5,518 bases of DNA from Flavobacteriaceae bacterium UBA6231 (GTDB taxonomy: Bacteria; Bacteroidota; Bacteroidia; Flavobacteriales; Flavobacteriaceae). Positions within the stretch are counted from its first letter, which is position 1. Each line of letters opens with the position of its first letter. Below, piece by piece: positions 1-5,518 of the stretch. A model generated the notes under the pieces. It did not search any database and was not told where the DNA came from. It was given only the letters and a program-made list of their open reading frames with translations. The DNA lies in contig DJWL01000117.1 in the NCBI GenBank assembly GCA_002441545.1, positions 1 to 5,518 on the forward strand, written 5' to 3'. The translations under genes were made by a program, and so were the position numbers.

Positions 1-642
1 CCTAAAGCAGTTGAAGCTATGCAATCGTTGTCAAGTCACGATTTATCTGCCATTTCGTTTTACAATTTTATAGTTGGTGATTTTGCAGGTATTGATAATG
101 TTATTATTTCGGCTACAGGTTATACTGGAAGTGGTGGTTTTGAAATTTATTGTAAAAACAGTGAAGTCAAACAAATTTGGGATAAAGTGTTTGAAGCTGG
201 AGCTTCTTATGGCATAAAACCTATTGGTTTAGCAGCGCGTGATACCTTGCGATTAGAAATGGGATATTGCTTATATGGCAATGATATTGATGATACCACC
301 TCGCCTATTGAAGCTGGTTTAGGTTGGATAACAAAATTCACTAAAGCTTTTACAAACTCAGAAGCTCTAAAATCTCAAAAAGAACACGGTCCAAAACGCA
401 AATTAGTTGCTTTTGAATTAGATGAACGTGGTGTACCACGTCATGGTTATGATATAGTTGATGCTAATGGCGTTAAAATTGGAGAAGTTACTTCAGGTAC
501 CATGGCACCATCATTAAATAAAGGTATTGGCTTAGGTTATGTGCCAACTGCATTTGCAGAAGTTGGCAGTAAAATCAATATTCAAATTCGAAAAAATGCT
601 ATATCAGCAACCGTTGTAAAATTACCTTTTTATAAAAACTAA
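1..642 (+). CDS. gcvT: Aminomethyltransferase (glycine cleavage system T-protein), 3' part
   Basis: This is the last 213 codons of the T-protein, which takes the aminomethyl group from lipoylated H-protein, releases ammonia and transfers the one-carbon unit to tetrahydrofolate in the cytoplasm. The reading frame is open from base 1, and the residues before the first Met (PKAVEA at 1-18) match the family, so the ATG at 19 is internal and the true start lies upstream. Family members are about 360 residues, so roughly 145 N-terminal residues are missing, including the catalytic Asp region. Visible GcvT signatures, in fragment numbering, are GYTGSGGFE (40-48), GLAARDTLRLE (76-86) and LYGNDID followed by TSPIEAGLGW (from about 91). 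The C-terminal barrel carries RHGY, then GEVTSGTMAPSL, and the end IRKNAISATVVKLPFY. No frame damage is visible. The stop TAA is one base from the next ATG, so it is probably co-transcribed with glsA. Identification is secure. Confidence 0.97.
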   Translation, partial: PKAVEAMQSLSSHDLSAISFYNFIVGDFAGIDNVIISATGYTGSGGFEIYCKNSEVKQIWDKVFEAGASYGIKPIGLAARDTLRLEMGYCLYGNDIDDTTSPIEAGLGWITKFTKAFTNSEALKSQKEHGPKRKLVAFELDERGVPRHGYDIVDANGVKIGEVTSGTMAPSLNKGIGLGYVPTAFAEVGSKINIQIRKNAISATVVKLPFYKN

Positions 643-643
643 A

Positions 644-1558
644 ATGCGAAATTTTCAGCCTGTTCTTAATGAAATTTATTCTAACATAAAAAAAACTAAA
701 GACAAAGGTATAGTAGCATCTTACATTCCAGAACTAGCATCCATTGACAAACATAATTTTGGCATTCATTTAAGAACCATAGAAGGACACGAATATGCTG
801 TTGGCAATTACAATAAATTGTTTTCAATTCAAAGTATTTCAAAAGTATTAACACTTACCAAAGCTACTTCAATTATAGGTAGCGATATATTTAAACGAGT
901 TGGTGTTGAACCTTCTGGCCATCCATTCAACCAACTATCATTATTAGAAATAGAAAACGGTATTCCTAGGAATCCATTTATAAATGCAGGAGCTATTGTG
1001 ATTGCAGATATATTAGTTTCTCGTTTGGAAAACCCTAAAGAAGATTTTTTAAACTTTATAAGAAATGTAACTTCAGACAATACAATACAATACAATGAGT
1101 CCGTGGCACTTTCAGAGAAAAAAACTGGTTATAAAAATTTTGCTGCTGCAAACCTTCTCAAGTCTTTTGGCAACTTAAAAAATGATATAGACATCGTATT
1201 AGATTTTTATTTTCACCAATGTTCTATTGAAATGACTTGCAGCCAACTGTCAAAAGCTTTTTATTTGTTTGCTAATAAAGGAAAATGTTTACGGAATATT
1301 GTACATCTTACAGAAAGTCAAGTAAAAAGAATTAATGCCTTAATGTTAACCTGCGGTTTTTATGATGAAGCAGGCGACTTTGCCTTTGAAGTTGGATTAC
1401 CAGGAAAAAGTGGCGTTGGCGGAGGTATTGTTGCCTTTTTACCAAATAATTTTATTATTACCACTTGGTCGCCAGGTTTAAACAAAAAGGGAAATTCTAA
1501 ATTAGGCATGCAAGCTTTAGAGCAGTTTACTACTAAAACCCAAATGTCAATTTTCTAG
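644..1558 (+). CDS. glsA: Glutaminase (serine-dependent, beta-lactamase-fold)
   Basis: The product hydrolyses L-glutamine to glutamate and ammonia in the cytoplasm. At 304 residues it has the usual length of the bacterial GlsA family (E. coli YbaS/YneH, B. subtilis YbgJ). The SxxK catalytic pair is Ser64-Lys67 in FSIQSISKV. From family knowledge, the substrate pocket is Ser, Asn, Glu, Asn, Tyr, Tyr, Val. These appear as Ser64, Asn114 (in NPFINAGAI), Glu158, Asn165, Tyr189, Tyr240 and Val258 (in KSGVGGG), so the enzyme should be active. The blocks VEPSGHPFN (88-96) and the C-terminal SPGLNKKGNSKLG are also typical. One small departure is Lys164 where the family commonly has Arg before the conserved Asn. 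The start at 644 is one base after the gcvT stop and no better upstream start exists, which suggests translational coupling. No Shine-Dalgarno is visible. A metabolic link to gcvT (both release ammonia) is inference only. Confidence 0.96.
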   Translation: MRNFQPVLNEIYSNIKKTKDKGIVASYIPELASIDKHNFGIHLRTIEGHEYAVGNYNKLFSIQSISKVLTLTKATSIIGSDIFKRVGVEPSGHPFNQLSLLEIENGIPRNPFINAGAIVIADILVSRLENPKEDFLNFIRNVTSDNTIQYNESVALSEKKTGYKNFAAANLLKSFGNLKNDIDIVLDFYFHQCSIEMTCSQLSKAFYLFANKGKCLRNIVHLTESQVKRINALMLTCGFYDEAGDFAFEVGLPGKSGVGGGIVAFLPNNFIITTWSPGLNKKGNSKLGMQALEQFTTKTQMSIF

Positions 1559-1571
1559 GATTTTTTATTTT

Positions 1572-2399
1572 ATGAAAAAAGAAGAAAGTAAGCACAGAAT
1601 ACTAATTTTAGGAGCCAGCGGATTTTTGGGTGGTTCTCTTTATAAAGAACTCTGCTCCTATTTTAAAACATTTGGCACCTATCATAAGGATAATGCAATC
1701 TTTAGTAATAATAAGCATTTTTTTCAGTATAATTTGGAAGAAGATGATGTGTTTGAAATACTGGACATTATAAAACCAACTATCATAATATCATCACTAA
1801 GAGGCGATTTTTCAGCACAAGTAATTGTTCATAAACACCTTTCAGAATATATAATATCACATAACTGTAAACTTATTTTCTTATCATCAGCCAATGTTTT
1901 TGATGCATATAGTAAATACCCAAGTTATGAGCATGATAAAACACTAAGTAACAGTATTTATGGGCATTTTAAAATAAAGATTGAAAATATGCTCTTAAGA
2001 TTACCAAAAAAGAAAACAGCTATTATTAGGTTGCCAATGGTTTTTGGAGCACAATCGCCTAGGCTAAATGTAATTACTCAAAGTTTAAAAGAACAAACGC
2101 CAATAGATGTTTTTCCAAACTTGATAATGAATGTCACTACAGATTCAAAGTTTAGTCAACAAATTCATTACATTATTAATCGTGATAAATCTGGTGTTTT
2201 TCATTTAGGAAGTAATGATTTGGTTCATCATGATGATTTTATAAAAGAAATTGTTGAGTCTCTTGGCTACAAAAATGCGTTACTTAAAAATGTTTATACC
2301 ACTAATGATGAACGCTATTTAGCAGTCTTACCAAAAGATAATTTATTGCCTAAACATTTACAATTGCAAAGTCAAGATATACTAGCTGAAATAAAATAA
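1572..2399 (+). CDS. RmlD-like extended SDR, NAD(P)-dependent sugar-nucleotide-type reductase/epimerase
   Basis: This 275-residue protein has an N-terminal Rossmann fold. Strand RILIL leads into the dinucleotide-binding loop GASGFLG (14-20). An LIFLSSANVFD block (101-111) aligns with the ISTDYVF catalytic strand of dTDP-4-dehydrorhamnose reductase, Ser106 taking the Thr position. The YxxxK pair is Tyr130-Lys134 (YGHFK). The C-terminal half resembles the RmlD substrate domain (RLPMVFG near 153, then a GVFHLGSNDLVHHDDFIKEI stretch). It is a little shorter than typical RmlD (about 285-300) and no other rml or polysaccharide genes are nearby, so its substrate cannot be assigned. A non-sugar role like other RmlD_sub_bind relatives is possible. 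It starts 13 bases after glsA, with a weak AGGA overlapping the glsA stop 11 bases upstream, and probably shares that transcript. Fold and cofactor use are well supported; the exact reaction is not. Confidence 0.85.
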   Translation: MKKEESKHRILILGASGFLGGSLYKELCSYFKTFGTYHKDNAIFSNNKHFFQYNLEEDDVFEILDIIKPTIIISSLRGDFSAQVIVHKHLSEYIISHNCKLIFLSSANVFDAYSKYPSYEHDKTLSNSIYGHFKIKIENMLLRLPKKKTAIIRLPMVFGAQSPRLNVITQSLKEQTPIDVFPNLIMNVTTDSKFSQQIHYIINRDKSGVFHLGSNDLVHHDDFIKEIVESLGYKNALLKNVYTTNDERYLAVLPKDNLLPKHLQLQSQDILAEIK

Positions 2400-2462
2400 T
2401 AATTTATTGTTACACTATAAATCATTAAATTAGTTGAAAACCTGGTATATAAAACAAATATT

Positions 2463-2756
2463 ATGAATAAACTTTCAGAACAAGAAATTGAAACAAGATT
2501 ATTAAGATTTCCAGATTGGGAATATTATGATGATGCTATTCATGCAGAATTTGAATTTGAAAATTTCAAAGACTGCTTTAGTGCTATGAGCCGAATCGCA
2601 TTTGAGTGTGAAGCCTTAAATCATCATCCAGATTGGTCAAATGTATATAATGTACTCACTATTTCCCTTTCAACACATAGTGCAAATGGAGTAACCGCTT
2701 TAGATTTTAAATTAGCCGAAGCCATAGAAACTATTGTAGAACCTGATGAAGAATAA
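2463..2756 (+). CDS. phhB: 4a-hydroxytetrahydrobiopterin dehydratase (pterin-4a-carbinolamine dehydratase)
   Basis: This enzyme dehydrates 4a-hydroxy-tetrahydropterin to the quinonoid dihydropterin, recycling the cofactor of aromatic amino acid hydroxylases in the cytoplasm. The 97-residue length is normal for the PCD/DCoH family. The full active-site pattern is present in spacing and identity: Glu50-x3-His54-His55-Pro56-x5-Tyr62-x9-His72-x8-Asp81, in the contexts EALNHHPDW and STHSANGVTALD. The N-terminal half carries the expected FEFENFKDCFSAMSRIA helix region. No phenylalanine hydroxylase gene is in the window, so its partner would be elsewhere in the genome. It lies 63 bases after the SDR gene with no terminator between, so read-through is plausible. 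The only promoter hint in that gap is TTG (2407-2409) with the imperfect TAAATTAG (2426-2433), which is weak. No Shine-Dalgarno precedes the ATG. The symbol follows the common name for bacterial members. Confidence 0.95.
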   Translation: MNKLSEQEIETRLLRFPDWEYYDDAIHAEFEFENFKDCFSAMSRIAFECEALNHHPDWSNVYNVLTISLSTHSANGVTALDFKLAEAIETIVEPDEE

Positions 2757-2780
2757 TTTTATTTTTTCATGTAGCCTTAT

Positions 2781-2788
2781 TACTTTTG
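2781..2788 (+). promoter_or_regulatory. Possible -7 box for yebC (TACTTTTG)
   Basis: TACTTTTG matches the Bacteroidota sigma-A -7 consensus TAnnTTTG exactly, 58 bases before the yebC ATG. No TTG (-33 element) occurs at the expected 17-23 base spacing upstream. In DNA this AT-rich a chance match within a gap this size is not rare, so this is only a candidate. If real, yebC would have its own promoter and the inverted repeat at 2812-2829 would lie in its leader. Confidence 0.3.
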
Positions 2789-2811
2789 CACTCAGAAAAT
2801 AAAACAATAAA

Positions 2812-2829
2812 ATTCCTTTGTTAAGGAAT
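2812..2829. repeat. 7-bp inverted repeat in front of yebC
   Basis: The arms ATTCCTT (2812-2818) and AAGGAAT (2823-2829) are perfectly complementary around a TGTT loop, ending 16 bases before the yebC start. There is no T-tract after the right arm, so it does not look like an intrinsic terminator. It could be an operator half-site pair or a small leader hairpin. It would pair the only purine-rich (AAGGAA) stretch near the start. Confidence 0.4.
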
Positions 2830-2845
2830 ATAAAAACACATAAAT

Positions 2846-3565
2846 ATGGGAAGAGCTTTTGAATTTAGAAAAGCACGTAAAATGAAGCGTTGGTCTGCCA
2901 TGAGCAAAGCGTTTACACGTATTGGAAAAGATATTGTAATGGCTGTAAAAGAAGGCGGTCCAGACCCAACTAGCAATGCGCGTTTAAGAGCCGTAATACA
3001 AAATGCAAAGGCGGTAAATATGCCTAAAGATAATGTTGAGCGTGCCATAAAAAGAGCTAGCGACAAAAGTCAAGGCGATTATAAAGAAGTTATTTTTGAA
3101 GGTTACGCACCTCACGGTATTGCTGTTTTAGTTGAAACTGCTACAGATAATAATACGAGAACGGTTGCTAATGTGAGAAGTTATTTCAATAAATGTGATG
3201 GTAGTTTAGGAACCTCAGGTTCTGTGGTTTTTATGTTTGATCACACTTGTAATTTCAGAATTAATGCTGAAGGTTTAGATCCTGAAGAAGTAGAATTAGA
3301 GTTTATCGATTATGGCGCAGAAGAAGTTTTTGCTGATGAAGATGGCATTTTAATTTACGCACCTTTTGAAAGTTTTGGCGCCATACAATCTGCTTTAGAA
3401 GAAAAAGGGATAGAAATTTTATCCTCTGGTTTTGAGCGCATTCCACAGGTTACAAAACAATTAAGTGCAGAAGAAGTTGCAGATGTTGAAAAGCTTTTAG
3501 AAAAACTAGAAGAAGACGATGATGTACAATATGTATATCATACTATGCAAGAAGTGGAAGAATAG
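2846..3565 (+). CDS. yebC: YebC/PmpR (TACO1) family protein
   Basis: This 239-residue protein belongs to the three-domain YebC family. Members were long annotated as transcriptional regulators (PmpR), while mitochondrial TACO1 and recently studied bacterial homologues act in translation, helping ribosomes through difficult proline-rich stretches. Recognisable blocks are EGGPDP then NARLRAVIQNAKAVNMPKDN followed by ERAIKRAS (36-72), FEGYAPHGIAVLVETATDNN (84-103), TRTVANVRSYFNKCDG then LGTSGSVVFMF (104-130), and the acidic C-terminus LEEDDDVQYVYHTMQ. The N-terminus reads MGRAFEFRKARKMKRWSAMS instead of the classical AGHSKWANIKHRK, a version I associate with Bacteroidota; it is basic in both. 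The ATG at 2846 is chosen because that N-terminus is family-like. An AAGGAA at 2823-2828 sits 17 bases upstream, too far for a normal ribosome binding site. The gene ends at a strong terminator. Which molecular role applies here cannot be told from sequence. Confidence 0.94.
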   Translation: MGRAFEFRKARKMKRWSAMSKAFTRIGKDIVMAVKEGGPDPTSNARLRAVIQNAKAVNMPKDNVERAIKRASDKSQGDYKEVIFEGYAPHGIAVLVETATDNNTRTVANVRSYFNKCDGSLGTSGSVVFMFDHTCNFRINAEGLDPEEVELEFIDYGAEEVFADEDGILIYAPFESFGAIQSALEEKGIEILSSGFERIPQVTKQLSAEEVADVEKLLEKLEEDDDVQYVYHTMQEVEE

Positions 3566-3586
3566 ATTTCTTTCAAACAGATATTC

Positions 3587-3613
3587 AAGAGGGCTTTTTA
3601 GCCCTCTTTTTTT
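3587..3613 (+). terminator. Intrinsic terminator after yebC
   Basis: A perfect 9-bp stem is formed by AAGAGGGCT (3587-3595) and AGCCCTCTT (3600-3608) around a TTTT loop. The right arm runs into a T-tract of seven (3607-3613). It sits 21 bases after the yebC stop and is the most GC-rich stem in the window. It closes the gcvT-to-yebC gene run. In the minus direction the left arm is not followed by a comparable T-tract on that strand, so I call it for the + strand only. Confidence 0.95.
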
Positions 3614-3651
3614 GTTTTAAAAATTAATTTACTTTTTAAAACTGTAATCAT

Positions 3652-3677
3652 TTTCCTGTGACATTTGTCATAGGAAA
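3652..3677. promoter_or_regulatory. 26-bp near-perfect dyad upstream of the beta-propeller gene
   Basis: Left arm TTTCCTGTGACA (3652-3663) and right arm TGTCATAGGAAA (3666-3677) pair at 11 of 12 positions, with a single G-T at 3658/3671, around a TT centre. The core TGACA-TT-TGTCA is exact. It lies between the yebC terminator and the ATG at 3726, ending 48 bases before that start, with no T-tract following. A two-base centre suits a DNA operator for a dimeric regulator better than an RNA hairpin. The central GACATTTG also matches 7 of 8 positions of the -7 consensus TAnnTTTG, so a repressor bound here could cover a promoter. The dyad is seen directly; its role is inference. Confidence 0.55.
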
Positions 3678-3725
3678 TACTGATTTAATTATCTAAATTA
3701 ATAGCATTCTCTAATACCTAAGCAC

Positions 3726-5300
3726 ATGTCTAAAAAAACAGCTATATGGTTATTCCTTTTTATTGCCCTAAAGTCTTTTTCACAATCTGCCACTGATGTA
3801 ATAGCAAACAACATTACTATTGGTAAAAATAATATTCTTCAAAACGAAATTATAGCCAAAGAATATACATTTGAAAAAAGAATTCATCATTCTTACATAG
3901 ATTCTATAACAGGTTATGCGACATTGGAGTTAAGAAAATTGAGCAAGAATGGTAAAATTGCTGGTATAAATGGATTGATTGTTCTTTTTGATTTAAACAC
4001 TAAAACTGTAAAATGGACAAAAAAAGTTGATTATTCTACTTCTAGCATAAAACAGTATAATGATATAATCATTCTTTCAAAGGGAAATAAAACTATACGT
4101 CTTAACATTGAAGATGGCTCTGAAATGTGGGAAACTAAAAATGATATATATTATGTAGATGCTTCTAAAAAAATAGCTATTGGATATAAAAATACAGGCT
4201 TTGCCAGTAATTTACATACACTTGAAGGAATTGATTTAACAAATGGAATAACACTTTGGTCGAAAGAGTTAAACAGAGAGTATGGATGGAACAGAATTTT
4301 TAGTTTAAATGAATCAGAATTACTTATTGCTGCTGGTGGTTTGCATCGTTTAAATGTTAAAGACGGACTTGGTTGGGATTATGAAACTGTAACTGGTAAA
4401 AAGGATTATACTGAAACTATAGCAAAAAATGTTGGAGGAATAGCATTAGGTCTTTTAACAGGAACTTACATAGTATCTACGGGTTCTAATGTAGTTACTG
4501 ATGTTGTTTCTAATACACTTATTGATAGTACTCATATATATATGGCTTCTAAAGAGCAATTAGCATGCTTGAAAAAAGATAACGGCTCCATCATTTGGAC
4601 CTATCAGTTACCAGAAGATTCAACTAGTAAATCATCTCTTATAATTCAAGATTCCTCTTTGATTTTAATTAATAAAGGCTATGCCTTTTGGAGAAATAGA
4701 ACTATAAATTTTGGTGAACCATTCATTCTAAAAATAAATAAAGAAACTGGAAAAGAGGTCTATTTCAAATCTTTAAACGAAAAGGAAAATCCGGTTTACA
4801 ATTATAAAATTGAAAATGATAGTCTTTTAGCATTATTTAAAAATCAATTAACAAATTATTCATTATCTGATGGCTTGAGTGGACAATCAAACACCTTTAA
4901 TAATGAAACATATGGTGATTTTAAATTCTTTGTTGGAAATAGCCTTTATAAAAAAGCTGAAGATTCAGATTCAAACTATGTTACAGTTAACGACTCCATC
5001 AATATTTTTGTGCAAACAAGTAAAGGAAAAACAATTAAAATTGATAAAAAATTCAATGTAATTGAAGCATACGATTTTGACAATTTATATTTAAGACATA
5101 GTATTTATAAAAACTTCACATTGCTCAATCAAAAAGATTATATTATAATTTTAGATTCAAATAATAAATCAATTGCAGAATTAAATGTTTCATTTGATTC
5201 GCTCATCATTGGAGATAAATTATATGATTTAAAAGATAATAAGCTATTAGAAGTCAATCTTGCAGAAATACTTAATACTACAAGTGAGAGTTCTTTTTAA
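3726..5300 (+). CDS. Exported PQQ-like beta-propeller repeat protein, function unknown
   Basis: This 524-residue protein starts with a Sec signal peptide (MSKKTAIWLFLFIALKSFSQ, probable cleavage after Ser19). No lipobox Cys follows, so it is probably periplasmic or secreted. The body carries degenerate PQQ/WD-type blades, recognised by the 'D..(T/N)G...W' turn: DLNTKTVKW ending at 97, NIEDGSEMW at 135, DLTNGITLW at 178, KDGLGW at 217, KKDNGSIIW at 291 and the weaker NKETGKEVY at 346. The blades become unrecognisable after about 390. Between blades, residues 236-263 form a glycine-rich hydrophobic insertion that interrupts the propeller pattern. I see no quinone-binding or dehydrogenase signature, so real PQQ binding is unlikely; such propellers usually act as binding scaffolds. 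No type IX secretion C-terminal domain is evident. It is transcribed apart from the upstream genes (terminator, then its own leader with a 26-bp dyad). No Shine-Dalgarno precedes the ATG, which is chosen because it begins the signal peptide. Confidence 0.82.
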   Translation: MSKKTAIWLFLFIALKSFSQSATDVIANNITIGKNNILQNEIIAKEYTFEKRIHHSYIDSITGYATLELRKLSKNGKIAGINGLIVLFDLNTKTVKWTKKVDYSTSSIKQYNDIIILSKGNKTIRLNIEDGSEMWETKNDIYYVDASKKIAIGYKNTGFASNLHTLEGIDLTNGITLWSKELNREYGWNRIFSLNESELLIAAGGLHRLNVKDGLGWDYETVTGKKDYTETIAKNVGGIALGLLTGTYIVSTGSNVVTDVVSNTLIDSTHIYMASKEQLACLKKDNGSIIWTYQLPEDSTSKSSLIIQDSSLILINKGYAFWRNRTINFGEPFILKINKETGKEVYFKSLNEKENPVYNYKIENDSLLALFKNQLTNYSLSDGLSGQSNTFNNETYGDFKFFVGNSLYKKAEDSDSNYVTVNDSINIFVQTSKGKTIKIDKKFNVIEAYDFDNLYLRHSIYKNFTLLNQKDYIIILDSNNKSIAELNVSFDSLIIGDKLYDLKDNKLLEVNLAEILNTTSESSF

Positions 5301-5356
5301 TAGACTTTAAGATACTTTTCTTTTTTGAAAGTTTCATTTTTTCTAAAAAAAACGTT

Positions 5357-5377
5357 ATATAATTAACTTAATTATAT
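5357..5377. promoter_or_regulatory. Perfect 21-bp AT-only dyad (10+1+10)
   Basis: ATATAATTAA (5357-5366) and TTAATTATAT (5368-5377) are exact reverse complements around a single C. The centre at 5367 lies 33 bases before the TAnnTTTG box at 5400, and about 47 bases before the start site that box would give. A one-base centre favours a protein-binding palindrome over an RNA hairpin. All arm bases are A or T, so chance formation is more likely than for a mixed sequence. Confidence 0.4.
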
Positions 5378-5399
5378 CAAATTCAAATACTAATAATAT

Positions 5400-5407
5400 T
5401 AACTTTG
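5400..5407 (+). promoter_or_regulatory. Candidate -7 box (TAACTTTG) for the last gene
   Basis: TAACTTTG matches the Bacteroidota -7 consensus TAnnTTTG exactly and lies 31 bases before the ATG at 5439, a plausible leader length. No TTG is found 17-23 bases upstream, so the -33 element is missing or replaced. The dyad at 5357-5377 is close enough to serve an activator. Promoter assignment is by motif and position only. Confidence 0.45.
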
Positions 5408-5438
5408 TTATTGATGACTTTATAATATCATTAATAAC

Positions 5439-5518
5439 ATGACAAAATCCATTTTGACAATTATTCAATACCTAAAAAAGTTTTTACTTGTAGCTTTTAT
5501 TTTTGTTTCAATACAACA
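5439..5518 (+). CDS. Start of an exported or membrane protein, cut by window end
   Basis: The ATG at 5439 opens a frame that stays open to the end of the window (26 codons and two bases). The peptide starts MTKSILTIIQYLKKF and continues LLVAFIFVSIQ. This is a basic pair followed by a hydrophobic stretch, like a Sec signal peptide or an N-terminal membrane anchor. No mature sequence is visible, so no function can be given. Support comes from the composition, from a TAnnTTTG box 31 bases upstream and from a gap typical of gene starts here. Like the preceding gene it seems to encode an exported product, but whether the two are related cannot be judged. Confidence 0.6.
   Translation, partial: MTKSILTIIQYLKKFLLVAFIFVSIQ

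Larger units (their letters stand above)
5301..5438. other. AT-rich intergenic region
   Basis: This 138-base gap separates two genes for exported proteins. It contains poly-T and poly-A runs (5328-5352), a perfect dyad and a -7-like box, the last two listed separately. I see no convincing GC-rich terminator for the beta-propeller gene. The best candidate, TGAAA-G-TTTCA in the T-rich stretch near 5325-5340, has too short a stem and loop. Confidence 0.6.

Noticed and set aside
829..1095. Minus-strand open frame of 88 codons inside glsA
   Set aside because: It is fully antisense to highly conserved glutaminase blocks, has no recognisable domain and has no start signals of its own.
2823..2828. 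AAGGAA as a Shine-Dalgarno sequence for yebC
   Set aside because: It ends 17 bases before the ATG, beyond normal spacing, and no other gene here relies on such a site.
2821..3066. Minus-strand open frame of 81 codons opposite the yebC start
   Set aside because: It is antisense to the conserved YebC N-terminal domain; the hydrophobic look is a by-product of the basic coding strand.
3612..3637. TTG (3612-3614) plus TACTTTTT (3630-3637) as a promoter for the beta-propeller gene
   Set aside because: The spacing of 15 bases is shorter than the usual 17-23, the -7 box lacks its final G, and the TTG belongs to the terminator tail.
4879..5061. 60-codon + frame inside the beta-propeller gene
   Set aside because: It is an out-of-frame shadow within a continuous larger gene, with no promoter and no family resemblance.
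3726..5300. True PQQ-dependent dehydrogenase
   Set aside because: The protein shows only the repeat turns of the propeller; no quinone-binding Cys-Cys pair, metal-binding catalytic motif or cytochrome domain is visible.
5312..5352. Terminator for the beta-propeller gene in the T-rich/A-rich stretch
   Set aside because: Only 4-5 bp AT-rich stems with unsuitable loops can be drawn; there is no GC-containing stem followed by a T-tract.

Overview
The window is AT-rich (roughly one third G+C by eye) and every gene lies on the + strand. Several traits point to a marine-type member of the Flavobacteriaceae (Bacteroidota). Shine-Dalgarno sequences are nearly absent. The YebC protein has the Bacteroidota-style N-terminus (MGRAFEFRKARKMKRW). 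The signal peptide ends in SFSQ, and there are matches to the Bacteroidota -7 promoter element TAnnTTTG. The lineage is inferred from these traits; no database comparison was possible.

Positions 1-3613 form a dense run of five housekeeping-type genes. It holds the 3' part of gcvT (glycine cleavage T-protein), glsA (serine-dependent glutaminase, starting 1 base after the gcvT stop), an RmlD-like extended SDR oxidoreductase (13 bases later), a pterin-4a-carbinolamine dehydratase (63 bases later) and a YebC/TACO1-family protein (89 bases later). A strong intrinsic terminator (3587-3613) closes the run. The first three genes are spaced like an operon. The two wider gaps leave room for internal promoters, and the gap before yebC holds a -7-like box and a small inverted repeat. 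Functionally the run mixes one-carbon/glycine metabolism, glutamine hydrolysis, a sugar-nucleotide-type reductase, pterin recycling and translation or transcription support. No single pathway links them, so the grouping looks like conserved housekeeping order rather than a dedicated system.

Positions 3614-5518 hold exported proteins. A 160-base intergenic region (3566-3725) carries the terminator and then a 26-bp near-perfect dyad. Next comes a 524-residue secreted PQQ-like beta-propeller protein of unknown function, with an unusual glycine-rich hydrophobic insertion between blades. A 138-base AT-rich region (5301-5438) follows, with a perfect 10+1+10 dyad and a TAnnTTTG box. It precedes the first 26 codons of another apparently exported protein, cut off by the window end.

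I found no tRNA, rRNA, CRISPR, insertion sequence, phage or defence genes. The most interesting items are the two dyads in front of the exported-protein genes and the propeller insertion. The rest is ordinary, and I see no convincing new multi-gene system.
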